64,000 nt of DNA from an aff. Roholtiella sp. LEGE 12411 (GCF_015206995.1 NZ_JADEXR010000017.1:1-64000), one strand, 5' to 3'. Positions 52,910-62,792 are shown, numbered from the stretch's first letter. A program made the numbers and translations. The notes: generated from the sequence alone by a model not told the origin.

Positions 52910-54049
52910 ATGAATATTGCTGAATTGGGAAAAATGGAAATTCTGGAGAATGCTGCTGATAATGAAGAACAATCACTCGATAGTTTAGATCCAGTGGCAG
53001 ATGAAGAACCTCCAATTATAGAGATAGAGAATGTCGAATCAGAAGAACGCGATGGGGATGAGATGGCAGCAGCCCGCCCATCGGGATACAATAAAACCGA
53101 GCATGATGATGCTGTAGGCGCGTTTTTTAAAGAAATGGCGCGTTATCCACTGTTAAAACCTGACGAAGAGGTAGAATTAGCGCGGCGAGTCAGGTTTTTA
53201 GAAGAAGTTAGGGAAATACAAGCTTCATTACATTTAGAACTAGGGTTGCAACCTAGCAAAGAGCAAGTAGCATCCCAGCTAGAAATGACGGAAAAACAAC
53301 TAGAAAGTCGCTTGTATCAAGGTCGAGTTGCGAAACGCAAAATGATTCGCTCTAACCTGAGATTGGTAGTTTCCATTGCCAAGCGATATCTCAATCGAGG
53401 AGTACCTTTTCTGGATTTAATTCAGGAAGGAGCAATGGGTTTAAATCGTGCTACAGAAAAGTTTGACCCAGATAAAGGATATAAGTTTTCTACCTACGCC
53501 TATTGGTGGATTAGACAGGCAATTACACGTGCTATAGCTAACGATGCGCGGACTATTCGTTTGCCTATCCATATTGTTGAAAAGCTGAACAAGCTAAAAA
53601 AAGCCCAACGGGAACTTAAGCAAAAACTCTGTCGCAATCCCTCTGAAGCTGAAATGGCCGAAGCTTTAGAAATTGGCGTCCAACAACTACGCCAACTACA
53701 ACAACTGCGGCGTCAAGCGCTTTCCCTCAATCACCGTGTCGGGAAAGAAGAAGATACGGAATTGATGGATTTGCTAGAAGATGAAGACAACCTGTCTCCA
53801 GAAGCAAAAATGAATGAAAACATGATGCGTCAGGAGATTTGGGAAGTATTGGGTGACGTGCTAACTCCACGGGAGAAAGACGTAATTTCTCTGCGCTACG
53901 GTCTAACAACCAGCGAACCCTGTACTCTGGAAGAAGTTGGAAATATGTTTAATCTTTCCCGTGAGCGAGTGCGACAAATTCAAAGCAAAGCCATGCGAAA
54001 ATTACGGCGTCCCCACATAGCCAAACGCTTAAAAGGTTGGTTGATCTAG
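52910..54049 (+). CDS. Group 2 sigma-70 family RNA polymerase sigma factor
   Basis: Non-essential alternative sigma factor (SigB/C/D/E type) directing transcription under stress or changing nutrition. 379 residues. An acidic N-terminal tail (1-60) precedes region 1.2 (DAVGAFFKEMARYPLL), regions 2.1-2.4 (RLVVSIAKRYLNRGVPFLDL, GYKFSTYAYWWIRQAITRAI), region 3 and region 4.2 (TLEEVGNMFNLSRERVRQIQ). 'EGAMGLNRA' replaces the usual 'EG.IGL.RA', a small change. Which paralogue it is (perhaps SigC) cannot be settled. AAGGAAAC precedes the ATG at a plausible distance. Confidence 0.93.
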   Translation: MNIAELGKMEILENAADNEEQSLDSLDPVADEEPPIIEIENVESEERDGDEMAAARPSGYNKTEHDDAVGAFFKEMARYPLLKPDEEVELARRVRFLEEVREIQASLHLELGLQPSKEQVASQLEMTEKQLESRLYQGRVAKRKMIRSNLRLVVSIAKRYLNRGVPFLDLIQEGAMGLNRATEKFDPDKGYKFSTYAYWWIRQAITRAIANDARTIRLPIHIVEKLNKLKKAQRELKQKLCRNPSEAEMAEALEIGVQQLRQLQQLRRQALSLNHRVGKEEDTELMDLLEDEDNLSPEAKMNENMMRQEIWEVLGDVLTPREKDVISLRYGLTTSEPCTLEEVGNMFNLSRERVRQIQSKAMRKLRRPHIAKRLKGWLI

Positions 54050-54299
54050 ATTGTCACTTTACACTTTATATGTTAAATCCTTTGGCTTGAGATAGAGATT
54101 TAACGCCTGACCTAATTAGCTCTACAAATAAATTTAGGGGCTTATATCTGTATATTTCTTCATCCTGACCTGTGGCAAGCCGTAAAACTGGGTGTTTTAT
54201 ACCTCTGCTTTGATCCTTTCTTTAGTTATTAGTTATTAGTCAAAAAACTTTGCACGGTTGACTATAGACTATGGACTATAGACTATGGATTAGGGACTA

Positions 54300-54800
54300 A
54301 TGATATCGCGTAGCGATTTAATTTTGCGTTTTGCTGAACCAGCTGATTGCAATGTACTATTTGAATTAATTCAAGGGCTTGCAGAGTACGAAAAATTATC
54401 TCATGCTGTAACTGGCAATGCTCTAGCACTTAAAGAGCATCTTTTTAGCACGCCAAGATATGTGGAGGCAATTTTAGCAGAATATGCGGGGCAAGCTGTT
54501 GGTTTTGCCCTGTTTTTTCACAATTATTCAACTTTTCTGACAAAACCGGGAATTTATCTGGAAGATTTATTTGTGTTACCAGAATATCGAAGCCAAGGTA
54601 TTGGAAAGGCTCTCCTGATAAAAGTAGCCCAGATAACTGTGGAGCGGGATTGCGGACGGTTAGAGTGGAGTGTGTTGGATTGGAATGAATCGGCTCAGGC
54701 GTTCTATCGTAGTATGGGAGCATCTATTTTAGATGATTGGCGAATTTGTCGCGTCACAGAACAGGCGCTAACACAGTTAGCAACTAAAGGTACAGGATGA
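54300..54800 (+). CDS. GNAT family N-acetyltransferase
   Basis: Acetyl-CoA-dependent acetyltransferase, 166 residues. It shows the GNAT motifs LEDLFVLPEYRSQGIGKALL (the Q/RxxGxG/A pyrophosphate loop) and the C-terminal LDWNESAQAFYRSMGAS, and most resembles diamine (spermidine/spermine-type) acetyltransferases; the acceptor is not known. The upstream DNA is a short GACTATA/GGACTATA-type repeat reaching the start codon, and no ribosome-binding site stands out. Confidence 0.9.
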   Translation: MISRSDLILRFAEPADCNVLFELIQGLAEYEKLSHAVTGNALALKEHLFSTPRYVEAILAEYAGQAVGFALFFHNYSTFLTKPGIYLEDLFVLPEYRSQGIGKALLIKVAQITVERDCGRLEWSVLDWNESAQAFYRSMGASILDDWRICRVTEQALTQLATKGTG

Positions 54801-55008
54801 GGGTTGAAATTAAAAGCAGCAAGAGATTTATTGATCCCCCATAAAACCCCATTCGCTTGTCAGTGGGGTAGTTGACTCTTTATTCTTGATCAATTATTGA
54901 TCCTTAAGGCTAAGTTTGACAGCTTGTCTTTTGACGGGGAGAACTGCTCAAATAAGAATTATGGAGCGTATTGCAGTGAATCGGGTATTATTGTAGAGAG
55001 AACACAGA

Positions 55009-55344
55009 ATGAAAAAAATCATTTCAACAATACTGTTAGGCATAACTATCTTCACCTTTGCCTTCAGTAGTCCAGCTTTTGCAGCAGACAGCGCTAGTGG
55101 AGCCAAGCTTTTTAGTGCTAATTGTGCTTCTTGTCATGCGGGTGGCAAGAATCTAGTTCAAGCTCAGAAAACTCTGAAGAAGGACGCTTTAGAAAAGTAT
55201 GGCATGTACTCAGCAGAAGCGATTATCGCCCAAGTTACAAAAGGTAAAAATGCCATGCCCGCCTTCAATGGTCGTTTAAAACCTAATCAGATTGAGGATG
55301 TAGCCGCCTACGTGCTTGAAGAAGCAGACAAAGATTGGAAGTAA
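55009..55344 (+). CDS. petJ: Cytochrome c6 (cytochrome c-553)
   Basis: Soluble lumenal electron carrier from cytochrome b6f to photosystem I or cytochrome oxidase, alternative to plastocyanin. 111 residues: a signal peptide of 25 (ending SPAFA) and a mature protein of 86. The haem site is CASCH (39-43); the axial methionine is Met83 in [13 protein letters not shown]. The [12 protein letters not shown] terminus is typical. GAGAGAA precedes the ATG. Genes of this kind are often copper-repressed; no operator was recognised here. Confidence 0.97.
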   Translation: MKKIISTILLGITIFTFAFSSPAFAADSASGAKLFSANCASCHAGGKNLVQAQKTLKKDALEKYGMYSAEAIIAQVTKGKNAMPAFNGRLKPNQIEDVAAYVLEEADKDWK

Positions 55345-55352
55345 ACTAATGG

Positions 55353-55383
55353 GCGTCTAAGTTGCACATTTTTTCGTTAAGAC
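55353..55383. repeat. Right-end fragment of family D repeat
   Basis: 31 bases inverted relative to 28113-28143, with 24 matches, including AATGTGCAACTTAGACGC intact. It lies just past petJ. Confidence 0.45.
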
Positions 55384-55545
55384 AGTCATTTGTCTTTTGT
55401 GATTTGTAATTACAAACAGAGAAGTCTTACGAATAAATATGCAAGTGTAAGGTGAGTAGAGTTAAAACCAACATCTCACTTCAAAAATTAACTTTTTGCG
55501 GGGCTTTTTGTCCCGCGAATTTTGTTGCTGCCGAAATTGTCAAAT

Positions 55546-56505
55546 ATGATGCTTATGACTGATTTACGGCGATTATTTCTCAGTGTGATTATTGCTTTGT
55601 TTCTAACTTTTTCGACTCCAAGGGCGCATTCATTACCTCTTATTATCACCCAAATTACAGCAGGCGATTTCTTCAAGTTGGGTGTAGACGAGATGCGGCG
55701 TGGTAATTACCCGGAAGCAATAGATAATTTTAACCAGGCGATTCAACTTCAGAAAGATTTTACTGTAGCTTATGGCGATCGCTGTCTTGCTTATCTTCAA
55801 TTACAAGATTACCATCAGGCGATCGCTGATTGTACTCAAGCAATAAATTTTGCACCCAATAACTTTGAGGCTTATCTGAATCGGGGACTGGCGCACTACA
55901 GACAAGGGGATTATCGAGCTGCTATTGCTGATTACAATCAAGCGATCGCATTTAAACCTGATGATTTTCGAGCCTACTATAATCGAGGTATAGCCTTAGC
56001 TGGAGAGGAAAATTACTCAGAGGCTATTGTTGATTACAATAGAGCATTAACTCAAATTACTCAAATAACCAGTTTACTGCTTGCAGATATCTACAATGAC
56101 CGAGGTTTGGCGCACTTGGTGTTGCAAAACCACCAAGCAGCTATGCTCGACTTTAATTTAGCAATTCGTCTCAATCCTAACGATGATAGAGCTTACTTTA
56201 ACCGGGGTTGTGCTTGCGGTAGAAATGGGGATGACTTTGGTGCAGTAGTTAATTTTTCTGAAGTCATCAGACTTAATCCTAGTAACGCTTTAGCCTACGT
56301 CAATCGGGGAATTGCTCGCTATCGCCTAGGATATCATCAAGGAGCGATGTCTAGCGACAAGCTGCTTCGCATCTACGCTGATTTAAAAAAGGCGTCTGAG
56401 TATTTTGAGCACCAACAAAAGAAAGTCGCCTACCAAAAAACTTTAGATTTACTGAAGAGTCTGCGACAAGAAATTCAATTAGCAACTGAAGTTGCTATTC
56501 TGTAA
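55546..56505 (+). CDS. Exported tetratricopeptide-repeat protein
   Basis: 319 residues: a signal peptide (LRRLFLSVIIALFLTFSTPR), then six TPR units in tandem (for example YPEAIDNFNQAIQLQKDFTV, YRAAIADYNQAIAFKPDDFR, HQAAMLDFNLAIRLNPNDDR, FGAVVNFSEVIRLNPSNALA). TPRs mediate protein-protein contacts; the partner is unknown, and export suggests the periplasm or thylakoid lumen. Of three close ATGs (55546, 55549, 55555) the first is given; a TTG further up is not preferred. A 28-bp perfect palindrome follows as terminator. Confidence 0.88.
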   Translation: MMLMTDLRRLFLSVIIALFLTFSTPRAHSLPLIITQITAGDFFKLGVDEMRRGNYPEAIDNFNQAIQLQKDFTVAYGDRCLAYLQLQDYHQAIADCTQAINFAPNNFEAYLNRGLAHYRQGDYRAAIADYNQAIAFKPDDFRAYYNRGIALAGEENYSEAIVDYNRALTQITQITSLLLADIYNDRGLAHLVLQNHQAAMLDFNLAIRLNPNDDRAYFNRGCACGRNGDDFGAVVNFSEVIRLNPSNALAYVNRGIARYRLGYHQGAMSSDKLLRIYADLKKASEYFEHQQKKVAYQKTLDLLKSLRQEIQLATEVAIL

Positions 56506-56540
56506 AATTTGGTGTTATCTAGACTACTATTAATTAGATG

Positions 56541-56568
56541 ATAGGTTCTAAATATATTTAGAACCTAT
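56541..56568 (+). terminator. Perfect 28-bp palindrome downstream of the TPR gene
   Basis: ATAGGTTCTAAATA followed by its exact inverse, then TATTG. It lies 36 bases past the stop codon; a likely terminator, although a loop-free palindrome could also be a protein-binding site. Confidence 0.6.
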
Positions 56569-56648
56569 TATTGTCAAAATTATACTACCTATGAATGGTT
56601 AACTATTTTTTGCTTATCCATTAGGAGGAATTGGCAACTACTGAATAA

Positions 56649-56885
56649 TTAGATGACTATTAAATTGACGGCTAAATTTGAAAAGTCAACTCCAAAAACC
56701 TTGTTGCCTGATGTATTAGGCGAAGTATTATTAGATACTAGCTCAAGTACACCATCAAATATCGTAGATAGCAGTAGTTCTGGCGTACTACTACCTAGTA
56801 TGGCATCTATTTGTACTGAATTTAGGTCATGCAAAAACTTCTTCGCATCACTAGGATGTAAGTCGGAAATTACTATTTTAGCCAT
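56649..56885 (-). CDS. Small peptide with a bacteriocin-type (double-glycine-like) leader
   Basis: 78 residues. The N-terminal MAKIVISDLHPSDAKKFLHD and LNSVQIDAILGSS closely follow the pattern of cyanobacterial peptide leaders 'xIxISDLxxxxxxxFLxxLxxxxxxxIxGG', which are cut by C39-peptidase ABC exporters. Here the cut-site doublet is Gly-Ser (31-32) in place of Gly-Gly. The 46-residue core is Ser/Asn/Val/Leu-rich, with no Cys. No exporter or modifying enzyme adjoins. The minus-strand frame is preferred over the overlapping plus-strand frame because of the leader pattern. No strong ribosome-binding site is visible. Confidence 0.6.
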   Translation of the reverse strand: MAKIVISDLHPSDAKKFLHDLNSVQIDAILGSSTPELLLSTIFDGVLELVSNNTSPNTSGNKVFGVDFSNLAVNLIVI

Positions 56886-57364
56886 TGTCTTAATTTATGG
56901 GTCAGGTGATGAACAGTTCTATTTTAGTGGGGCAAAATTGCCAGCAAATGATTCAGAAAATTATGTGGTCCACTTGAATAATAGTGAATTTAACTCTTAA
57001 ATTCTATATCATAACTTAGAATCAAGCAGATGATTATGTAAAGTTATTATATAAAATTCAGTTTTTTTTAGACATAATTAAATGATTTTTATCTCTAAAT
57101 TTACTATCTTTATAGTAACTATTAATACAGCCTTGATATAATTAAACTTTGTTGATTTTATACTCATTCAAATTAATCAAAATCGCAGCTAAATAAATAC
57201 AAACTAAAGCAGTAACTAATAAGATTAAATTTACAGATAATCTAGTTGCTTTATTAGTCAAGAGGTGAATTGTGTAAATATGACAGCGTGTCTTTTGACA
57301 CGATTTTACTGTTATAGCAACAATACTACGTGGTGACTGTTTTTACTGGTTGTGAGATAATAAG
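56886..57364. other. Intergenic region between the peptide gene and the TonB receptor
   Basis: About 480 AT-rich bases, no other gene accepted. A hairpin CGTGTC/GACACG (TTTT loop) near 57287-57302 lies before the receptor gene. I saw no convincing Fur box and no cobalamin-riboswitch core. Confidence 0.4.
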
Positions 57365-59446
57365 GTGAACAAGTATTTTTTTTTACTGCAAATTTCTTTA
57401 TCGAGTTTACTAATAACATTTCCTAGCTTTGCTGCTGATACAGAGATTGAGCAGAGAAATACTGATAAATCAACCAAAGAAACTTCAAATATTCCTAGTC
57501 TGAGTGACATTGAGCTACCCACTATTAGCGCTGAATTATTAACTCAACAAGAAGTCACTCCAGAAAATCAGTCTGAAACAGAGCCAACTCCCGCCGATGA
57601 TGCAGACATTTCTATAGAAGCGATCGCAGAACCAGATAACCTACCTCAATCTACACCAACTTACGTAATTGAGAAAGAAGAAATTCAAAAACAAGGTGCT
57701 ACAAGCCTAGCCGATATTTTGAAAAGAATGCCTGGTTTTGCCATCAATGATGTAGGACATGGTGCAGATATCCACACAGGTACATATTACCGCGGAGCCT
57801 CAATTAATCAGTCTGTATTTCTGATTAATGGCAGACCAATTAATAATAATGTCAACACTTATCATGGTGGAACCGACTTAAATAGCATTCCTGTAGAAGC
57901 TATTGAACGAGTAGAATTATATAGCGGTACAGCCTCGGCTTTGTATGGTTCATCAGCTTTTGGCGGAGTTGTTAATATCATTACTAAGGAAGGTTTTGGA
58001 CAACCTCAATTGACTAGTAGTGCAGAATTTGGCTCATTGAGTTTAAATAATCAACAAGTGACATATAGTGGTTCATCTAATGCTGTCAAATACAACTTTA
58101 GTTTTGAAAGGTTCTTTACAGATAACCGTTACCGTGTTCCTATAGGTGCAGCAAATCGTGATCCTCAAGGTTTTTTATCAAATGCAGACACAGCCACAAG
58201 TACTTATTTTGGAAACATTGGTCTAGATTTAGATAATAAAAATTCTTTGAATTTCGATATTACTGCACTCAGTAGTCGTCGTGGCTTAATTTATTTTGGT
58301 TTTCCGCTTCAAAAAGACCGACTAGACCACGATGGTTTGAATGCTGGTTTATCTTGGAAAACTCGACTGGGTAATGGAGAAAGCTCTAATTTGACAACAT
58401 CAATTGGTTATAACAGAGATTACTTTAGCACCTATGGCCCTACAGGAAATTTTTACCGTACAGGCTCTCTAGATACCCAACAACTTACAGCCAGGTTAGA
58501 TCATGAGTGGCAAGTTACCGCTAATAATAAATTACGCTGGGGATTAGATTTAAAAAATACTGACTTAAACGGTGATGTCTTGAGTACAAATCCTAGTAGG
58601 ATTGCTAATAACGAAACTGAAAACAGGAGTGTATTTAATACAGCTTTATTTGCTGTTAATACTTGGAATATTACCAATAATTTTCTAGTAGATTTAGGAC
58701 TAAGACAAAATTTTGACGGTCAGTTTGGAAGTTATTTCAATCCTAGTGTTGGGTTACGCTATGCCATCACACCAAAAGTTGCTGTGCGTGGAAGTTGGGC
58801 CGGGGGACAACGCAATCCTGGATTAGATCAGTTATATGTTTTTGATACAGTTCATGGTTGGGAACCAAACCCTGATTTAAAACCAGAAAATGGTTCTACT
58901 TGGACTGCGGGAGTAGATATCAATTTTTCTGATAATTTGATTGGACAGTTTACTTATTTCGGCAGTAGTATCGATGACCGCTTAGGAGTTATAGCAGGAA
59001 AATGGGAAAACATTGGCCTGGTAGATACCAATGGTTTAGAAGCAGCATTGCAATTAAAAATTGGTTCTGGCTGGTCAACTTTTCTTAACTATACTTATAC
59101 AGATGCCAAAATAAAAACAGGCTCAGAGAATGGTTTACAGTTAGGTTTGATTCCCTACTCTGTCGTTCAAAGTGGTGTTGGTTATCAAAATTCCGGATGG
59201 CAAGCTAATTTGTATCTTACTTACAACAGTGGCTCTCGCAGAGCGTTCTTTAATAATCCTGGTGATAAGACTACAGATTTCTCTCCATCTTACGTGAATT
59301 TGGATTTTAGCGGTCGTATCCCTGTAACTAGCAATATAGGACTGACGGTTTACTTAGAAAATTTACTAGGTGAGCAATACGAGCGAGTGAATCGCATCTA
59401 TAGTCCTGGATTTACTTTTCGTTTGGGTTTAAATGCGACTTTGTAG
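57365..59446 (+). CDS. TonB-dependent outer-membrane receptor
   Basis: Outer-membrane gated channel for siderophores, vitamin B12 or other scarce ligands, energised by TonB. 693 residues starting with GTG. A signal peptide (FFLLQISLSSLLITFPSFA) is followed by an acidic linker, the plug domain (about 95-220; STPTYVIEKEEIQKQGATSL, VFLINGRPINNNVNTYHGG, ALYGSSAFGGVVNIITKEGF), then a 22-strand-type barrel ending in the aromatic GFTFRLGLNATL. The plug style is BtuB/CirA-like rather than FecA-like. No TonB, ABC importer or siderophore gene adjoins, so the ligand is unknown. Confidence 0.93.
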   Translation: MNKYFFLLQISLSSLLITFPSFAADTEIEQRNTDKSTKETSNIPSLSDIELPTISAELLTQQEVTPENQSETEPTPADDADISIEAIAEPDNLPQSTPTYVIEKEEIQKQGATSLADILKRMPGFAINDVGHGADIHTGTYYRGASINQSVFLINGRPINNNVNTYHGGTDLNSIPVEAIERVELYSGTASALYGSSAFGGVVNIITKEGFGQPQLTSSAEFGSLSLNNQQVTYSGSSNAVKYNFSFERFFTDNRYRVPIGAANRDPQGFLSNADTATSTYFGNIGLDLDNKNSLNFDITALSSRRGLIYFGFPLQKDRLDHDGLNAGLSWKTRLGNGESSNLTTSIGYNRDYFSTYGPTGNFYRTGSLDTQQLTARLDHEWQVTANNKLRWGLDLKNTDLNGDVLSTNPSRIANNETENRSVFNTALFAVNTWNITNNFLVDLGLRQNFDGQFGSYFNPSVGLRYAITPKVAVRGSWAGGQRNPGLDQLYVFDTVHGWEPNPDLKPENGSTWTAGVDINFSDNLIGQFTYFGSSIDDRLGVIAGKWENIGLVDTNGLEAALQLKIGSGWSTFLNYTYTDAKIKTGSENGLQLGLIPYSVVQSGVGYQNSGWQANLYLTYNSGSRRAFFNNPGDKTTDFSPSYVNLDFSGRIPVTSNIGLTVYLENLLGEQYERVNRIYSPGFTFRLGLNATL

Positions 59447-59473
59447 TCAAGACGTTGCACCGAATCAATTAAA

Positions 59474-59779
59474 ATGGCTGATATGAGAGCCAGAATTGAA
59501 AATCAAGTACTTTTTCTCCACCACGAAGATTTGCCAGAGTTTAAGAAGGGTGGTTCTGTGGTCAGGAATTCTTATTTTTGGGCGCTACGTTCAATTGCTG
59601 GTCGGGCTTCGCGTTATCGTGATTGGGAATATGAATCGGAGGTTTGGTTGGCGCTTTCACGAATGCTTTTATCGTTTGCTGAGTCTGGATATTTAGGTTA
59701 CAGAGAAACTGTGTTGGAATTTCCACTATCTCAAGGTGAAATTCCAGCGCCACTGCGAGATATAGCGACTTGGGAGTAG
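59474..59779 (+). CDS. Hypothetical protein
   Basis: 101 residues, soluble and helical. Notable stretches are MRARIENQVLFLHHEDLPEF, KGGSVVRNSYFWALRSIAGR and YESEVWLALSRMLLSFAESG. It is rich in Arg, Trp and Tyr. I recognise no family. It starts 27 bases after the TonB receptor stop on the same strand, so it may be co-transcribed. A family A repeat end lies just after it. Confidence 0.6.
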   Translation: MADMRARIENQVLFLHHEDLPEFKKGGSVVRNSYFWALRSIAGRASRYRDWEYESEVWLALSRMLLSFAESGYLGYRETVLEFPLSQGEIPAPLRDIATWE

Positions 59780-59795
59780 AACTTTTCAGAGAGAT

Positions 59796-59809
59796 TTTGC
59801 GTAAGTCCT
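59796..59809 (-). repeat. Single end of a family A MITE
   Basis: TTTGCGTAAGTCCT, the family A terminus, with the adjacent TCAGAGAGAT matching the subterminal bases of the copy at 38622. No partner end is nearby. Confidence 0.45.
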
Positions 59810-59895
59810 AAATTTTATGGATAACCTGTAGAGTGAAAAAAGTATTTGCTAAAAAGCCAGGGGTTTTGCCGGATAAAGTCGAGCTAAAGCTGTGG

Positions 59896-60771
59896 TTATG
59901 AAATTGGTTCAAACACCATTTGGGGAATCAACGTTTCGCCTTGTAATTGCCCAATACCTAAAAAGCGAGTTTCTTCGTAAACTCGCACTATCCCGGAAAG
60001 TTCAAGAGTTATAGGAATTAGCTGTCCTTGACACCATTTCTGGGCAAATGTTGCGGATAAAGTCACAAATGGCAAATGTTGCAACGCGGTATCAGGAACA
60101 CTAGGTTGAAATGTCCCGGCTTGGATTTGTGTTTCTAAGTCAGCCAAGGTGAGACTATGAGCCAAGTGGAAACCGCTACTTTGAGTGCGTGTCAAAGCGG
60201 CGAGTGTGCCACAAGTTTGTAAAGCTGCGCCTAAATCACGAGCGATCGCTCTTATATATGTACCACTACCACAGGCGATCGCTATATCCAATTCGGGAAA
60301 ATCTCCTTCCCGCCAATCCAAAATTTCTATGTGAAAAATTTCTACTGTCCGCGCTGGAACTTTGACTATTTCGCCTCTACGTGCTAGGTCATAAAGACGT
60401 TTTCCATCCACTTGAATTGCACTGTAACTTGGTGGAATTTGCTCAATCTTGCCCTCAAATTGCACTAGTGCTGTTTTTATGTCTGCAATACTCAATCCAG
60501 TACAAGGTTGAGAAGTGATAATTTCGCCTTCTAAATCATCAGTTGTGGTACGCACACCCAACCGAATAGTAGCTTTATAAGCTTTGTCTTCTAGTAAATA
60601 TTGTAATAATCTTGTGGCTTTACCAAGTGCTATGGGTAATACCCCAGTAGCTGCTGGATCTAACGTTCCTGCATGTCCCACACGTTTGAGGCGTAGCAGT
60701 TTCCGCACCCGCGCCACACAGTCGTGAGAAGTCCAGTCGAATGGTTTGTTTAAGTTGAGAAAACCTTGCAC
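59896..60771 (-). CDS. truB: tRNA pseudouridine(55) synthase
   Basis: Makes pseudouridine 55 in the T-loop of all elongator tRNAs. 291 residues. It has the TruB N-terminal [20 protein letters not shown] and the catalytic Asp38 in [19 protein letters not shown]. The second motif is [20 protein letters not shown], and the third [15 protein letters not shown]. The C-terminal region is short, without an extended PUA domain. The downstream gene is on the other strand. Upstream lies a GGGGGAT-type heptamer tract at about 60803-60832. Confidence 0.96.
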   Translation of the reverse strand: MQGFLNLNKPFDWTSHDCVARVRKLLRLKRVGHAGTLDPAATGVLPIALGKATRLLQYLLEDKAYKATIRLGVRTTTDDLEGEIITSQPCTGLSIADIKTALVQFEGKIEQIPPSYSAIQVDGKRLYDLARRGEIVKVPARTVEIFHIEILDWREGDFPELDIAIACGSGTYIRAIARDLGAALQTCGTLAALTRTQSSGFHLAHSLTLADLETQIQAGTFQPSVPDTALQHLPFVTLSATFAQKWCQGQLIPITLELSGIVRVYEETRFLGIGQLQGETLIPQMVFEPIS

Positions 60772-60802
60772 GGTAAAATTTTATAGTAAATATGTATAGT
60801 AG

Positions 60803-60832
60803 GGAATGGGGAATGGGGGATGGGGGATGGGC
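60803..60832. repeat. Heptamer tract (GGGGAAT/GGGGGAT)
   Basis: Four tandem seven-base units between the truB start and the upstream sensor kinase stop. Confidence 0.75.
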
Positions 60833-60911
60833 TTGAAAGTCTTTTGGTGTCTGGCTTTGATGATTAGTTTATCTCATTCGCTAACTGGCAACTGCTGTAA
60901 TTTCAATGCGT

Positions 60912-62636
60912 TTAGGAATTAGCTTGCTTTGGTAAGCTGACTGTAACTTTAGTTCCTTGCCCCACTTCACTAGATAAACTAATATCACCACTATGTAATT
61001 CTACACAAGCTTTAGCGATCGCTAATCCTAATCCTGTGCCAGGAATTGTGTCAACGTTACTTCCACGACTGAAGGATTGAAACAAGTTTTCTTGATCTGC
61101 GATCGGGATGCCAATTCCCTGATCTTTAATGTAAAACACAATTTCTGATTCTTTACCGATCAGGTGGAACTCAACAATACCTCCAGCCGGGGAGTACTTA
61201 ATTGCATTGGACATTAAATTGACAAATATTTGCTGTAAAAGTTCGCGATCGCCCCAAAAGCCTTTGTTATTTCCACTAATTTGAAAAATCAATTTGTACC
61301 GCTCATCTACTGTATCTCGCTCTTGTTCTATGAGATCAGAGAAAAATTCCAGTAAATCCAGCGGTATGGGCTTAAACTTGGTCTTGTCCATCTCGAATTG
61401 GTTAACTAAAAGCATGTTATCCACGAGTTTGGACATATACCTGGCTTTTTGCTCAATAATTTGCTGGAACCTTAGTTGTTTAGACTCATCCAACTGCTGG
61501 CCATGTTTTACAAGAGTTGATGCAGCGGCCAGGATTGAAGTTAACGGCGTTCGACACTCGTGGGAAACTGTCGCCACGATTTGGGATTTAAATGCATTGA
61601 GTTGCTTTTCTTTTACAAGAGCTGCTTGAGTTTGAGCAAGTAATTCAGCTTGTTGGATGGCGATCGCTAATTGCACCGACACTTCATAAAGCATCTCTAC
61701 ATCATCGGTTTGCCACTGTCGCTCTTTTGACTCATAGTAGGCAATCAACAAACCCCAAAGCTTTGGGGCTGGGTTCCCGTTGTTGCTCAAATTAATCGGA
61801 ACCACTAGATTGGCCTCAGTATTAAATTGCTTTTTGAGGGTACGGCAATTACTCAAGCCAAGCTCATAAATATAAGGGATTTGGGATTGGGAAGCTCGTA
61901 GCTCCCGTTGAGAAGAAGGGGTAATAGGTATTAAAGATTGGGTATTAGTAATTGGGTAAGAATTTAGCCCCCAGTCTCTTGTCCCATCATCACCAACGCT
62001 CAGTGCTACAGTGCGCCATGATTCAACCGAGGAGGCAACTATCTTACCACCTGTATCTGAGTTGAATTTATACACCATCACGCGATCGCACTTCAGGAGT
62101 TGCTGTACCTCTGCTACAGCCGTATTCAAAATTTGTTCCAAGTTCAGAGACTGGCGAATTCGCAAAGCAGTTGTGGCAATTAGCCGCTGTCGCTCCTGAG
62201 TTTTGCTCAACTGGGCTTGCAGACACAATTGTTTGATCGCGTTGCGGACTGCTATTTGTAGCACATCTTGTTTCACCTGGTGCTTAACTAAATAATCCAG
62301 AGCACCCCGTTTCATTGCTTGCACAGCGAGTTCTTCATCACCACGCCCTGTCAACATAATCACAGGCACATTATTCTCAAATATCTCCTGCTTGAGCTTA
62401 TCGAAGAGTTCTAACCCACTCATATCAGGTAGGCAAAAATCAAGCAGAATGACATCACAGTGATTCTTCTGGCATAAAGCAAATCCGTCCTCTGCACAGT
62501 CAGCCTCCAAAATCTGGTAGAAATGGTGCGGATCTTTTGAAAGATATCGACGATAGATTTTCCGATCCGCTGCACAATCATCGATGATCAGTAGCGTCCA
62601 TGTGTCCAACATCAAAGCATGAGGATCAGGGGGCAA
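60912..62636 (-). CDS. Hybrid sensor: receiver - GAF - histidine kinase
   Basis: 574 residues, soluble. Domains in order: an N-terminal receiver (about 14-130; phospho-Asp66 in VILLDFCLPDMSG, Lys in DYLVKHQVK); a GAF domain (about 160-335; LLKCDRVMVYKFNSD), which could bind a bilin or another small molecule; a HisKA box with His359 in ATVSHECRTPLTSIL; and a HATPase with N box NLMSNAIKYS, G1 DQGIGIP and G2 GTGLGLAIAK. In the GAF the conserved Cys of phytochromes is not obvious: SNCRTLKK has a Cys at a possible site. A receiver before a kinase fits a phosphorelay input from the upstream genes on the same strand. Confidence 0.93.
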   Translation of the reverse strand: MPPDPHALMLDTWTLLIIDDCAADRKIYRRYLSKDPHHFYQILEADCAEDGFALCQKNHCDVILLDFCLPDMSGLELFDKLKQEIFENNVPVIMLTGRGDEELAVQAMKRGALDYLVKHQVKQDVLQIAVRNAIKQLCLQAQLSKTQERQRLIATTALRIRQSLNLEQILNTAVAEVQQLLKCDRVMVYKFNSDTGGKIVASSVESWRTVALSVGDDGTRDWGLNSYPITNTQSLIPITPSSQRELRASQSQIPYIYELGLSNCRTLKKQFNTEANLVVPINLSNNGNPAPKLWGLLIAYYESKERQWQTDDVEMLYEVSVQLAIAIQQAELLAQTQAALVKEKQLNAFKSQIVATVSHECRTPLTSILAAASTLVKHGQQLDESKQLRFQQIIEQKARYMSKLVDNMLLVNQFEMDKTKFKPIPLDLLEFFSDLIEQERDTVDERYKLIFQISGNNKGFWGDRELLQQIFVNLMSNAIKYSPAGGIVEFHLIGKESEIVFYIKDQGIGIPIADQENLFQSFSRGSNVDTIPGTGLGLAIAKACVELHSGDISLSSEVGQGTKVTVSLPKQANS

Positions 62637-62792
62637 TATAAATCCTTTAATCCAGATTGTGGTTATTGCATAATTCTAAAAATAATATAAAATAAATATA
62701 AATAAAATCTAAATTCTTAACTAATTATAAAGCAATAAGCTTGCCTACCTTAGTAACCACATCAGAGTTAAGCAGTGAGAAAAAAATCTAGC

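Noticed and set aside
56653-57000. 115-codon plus-strand frame
   Set aside because: Antisense to the leader-type peptide gene; sequence is serine-rich and unpatterned.
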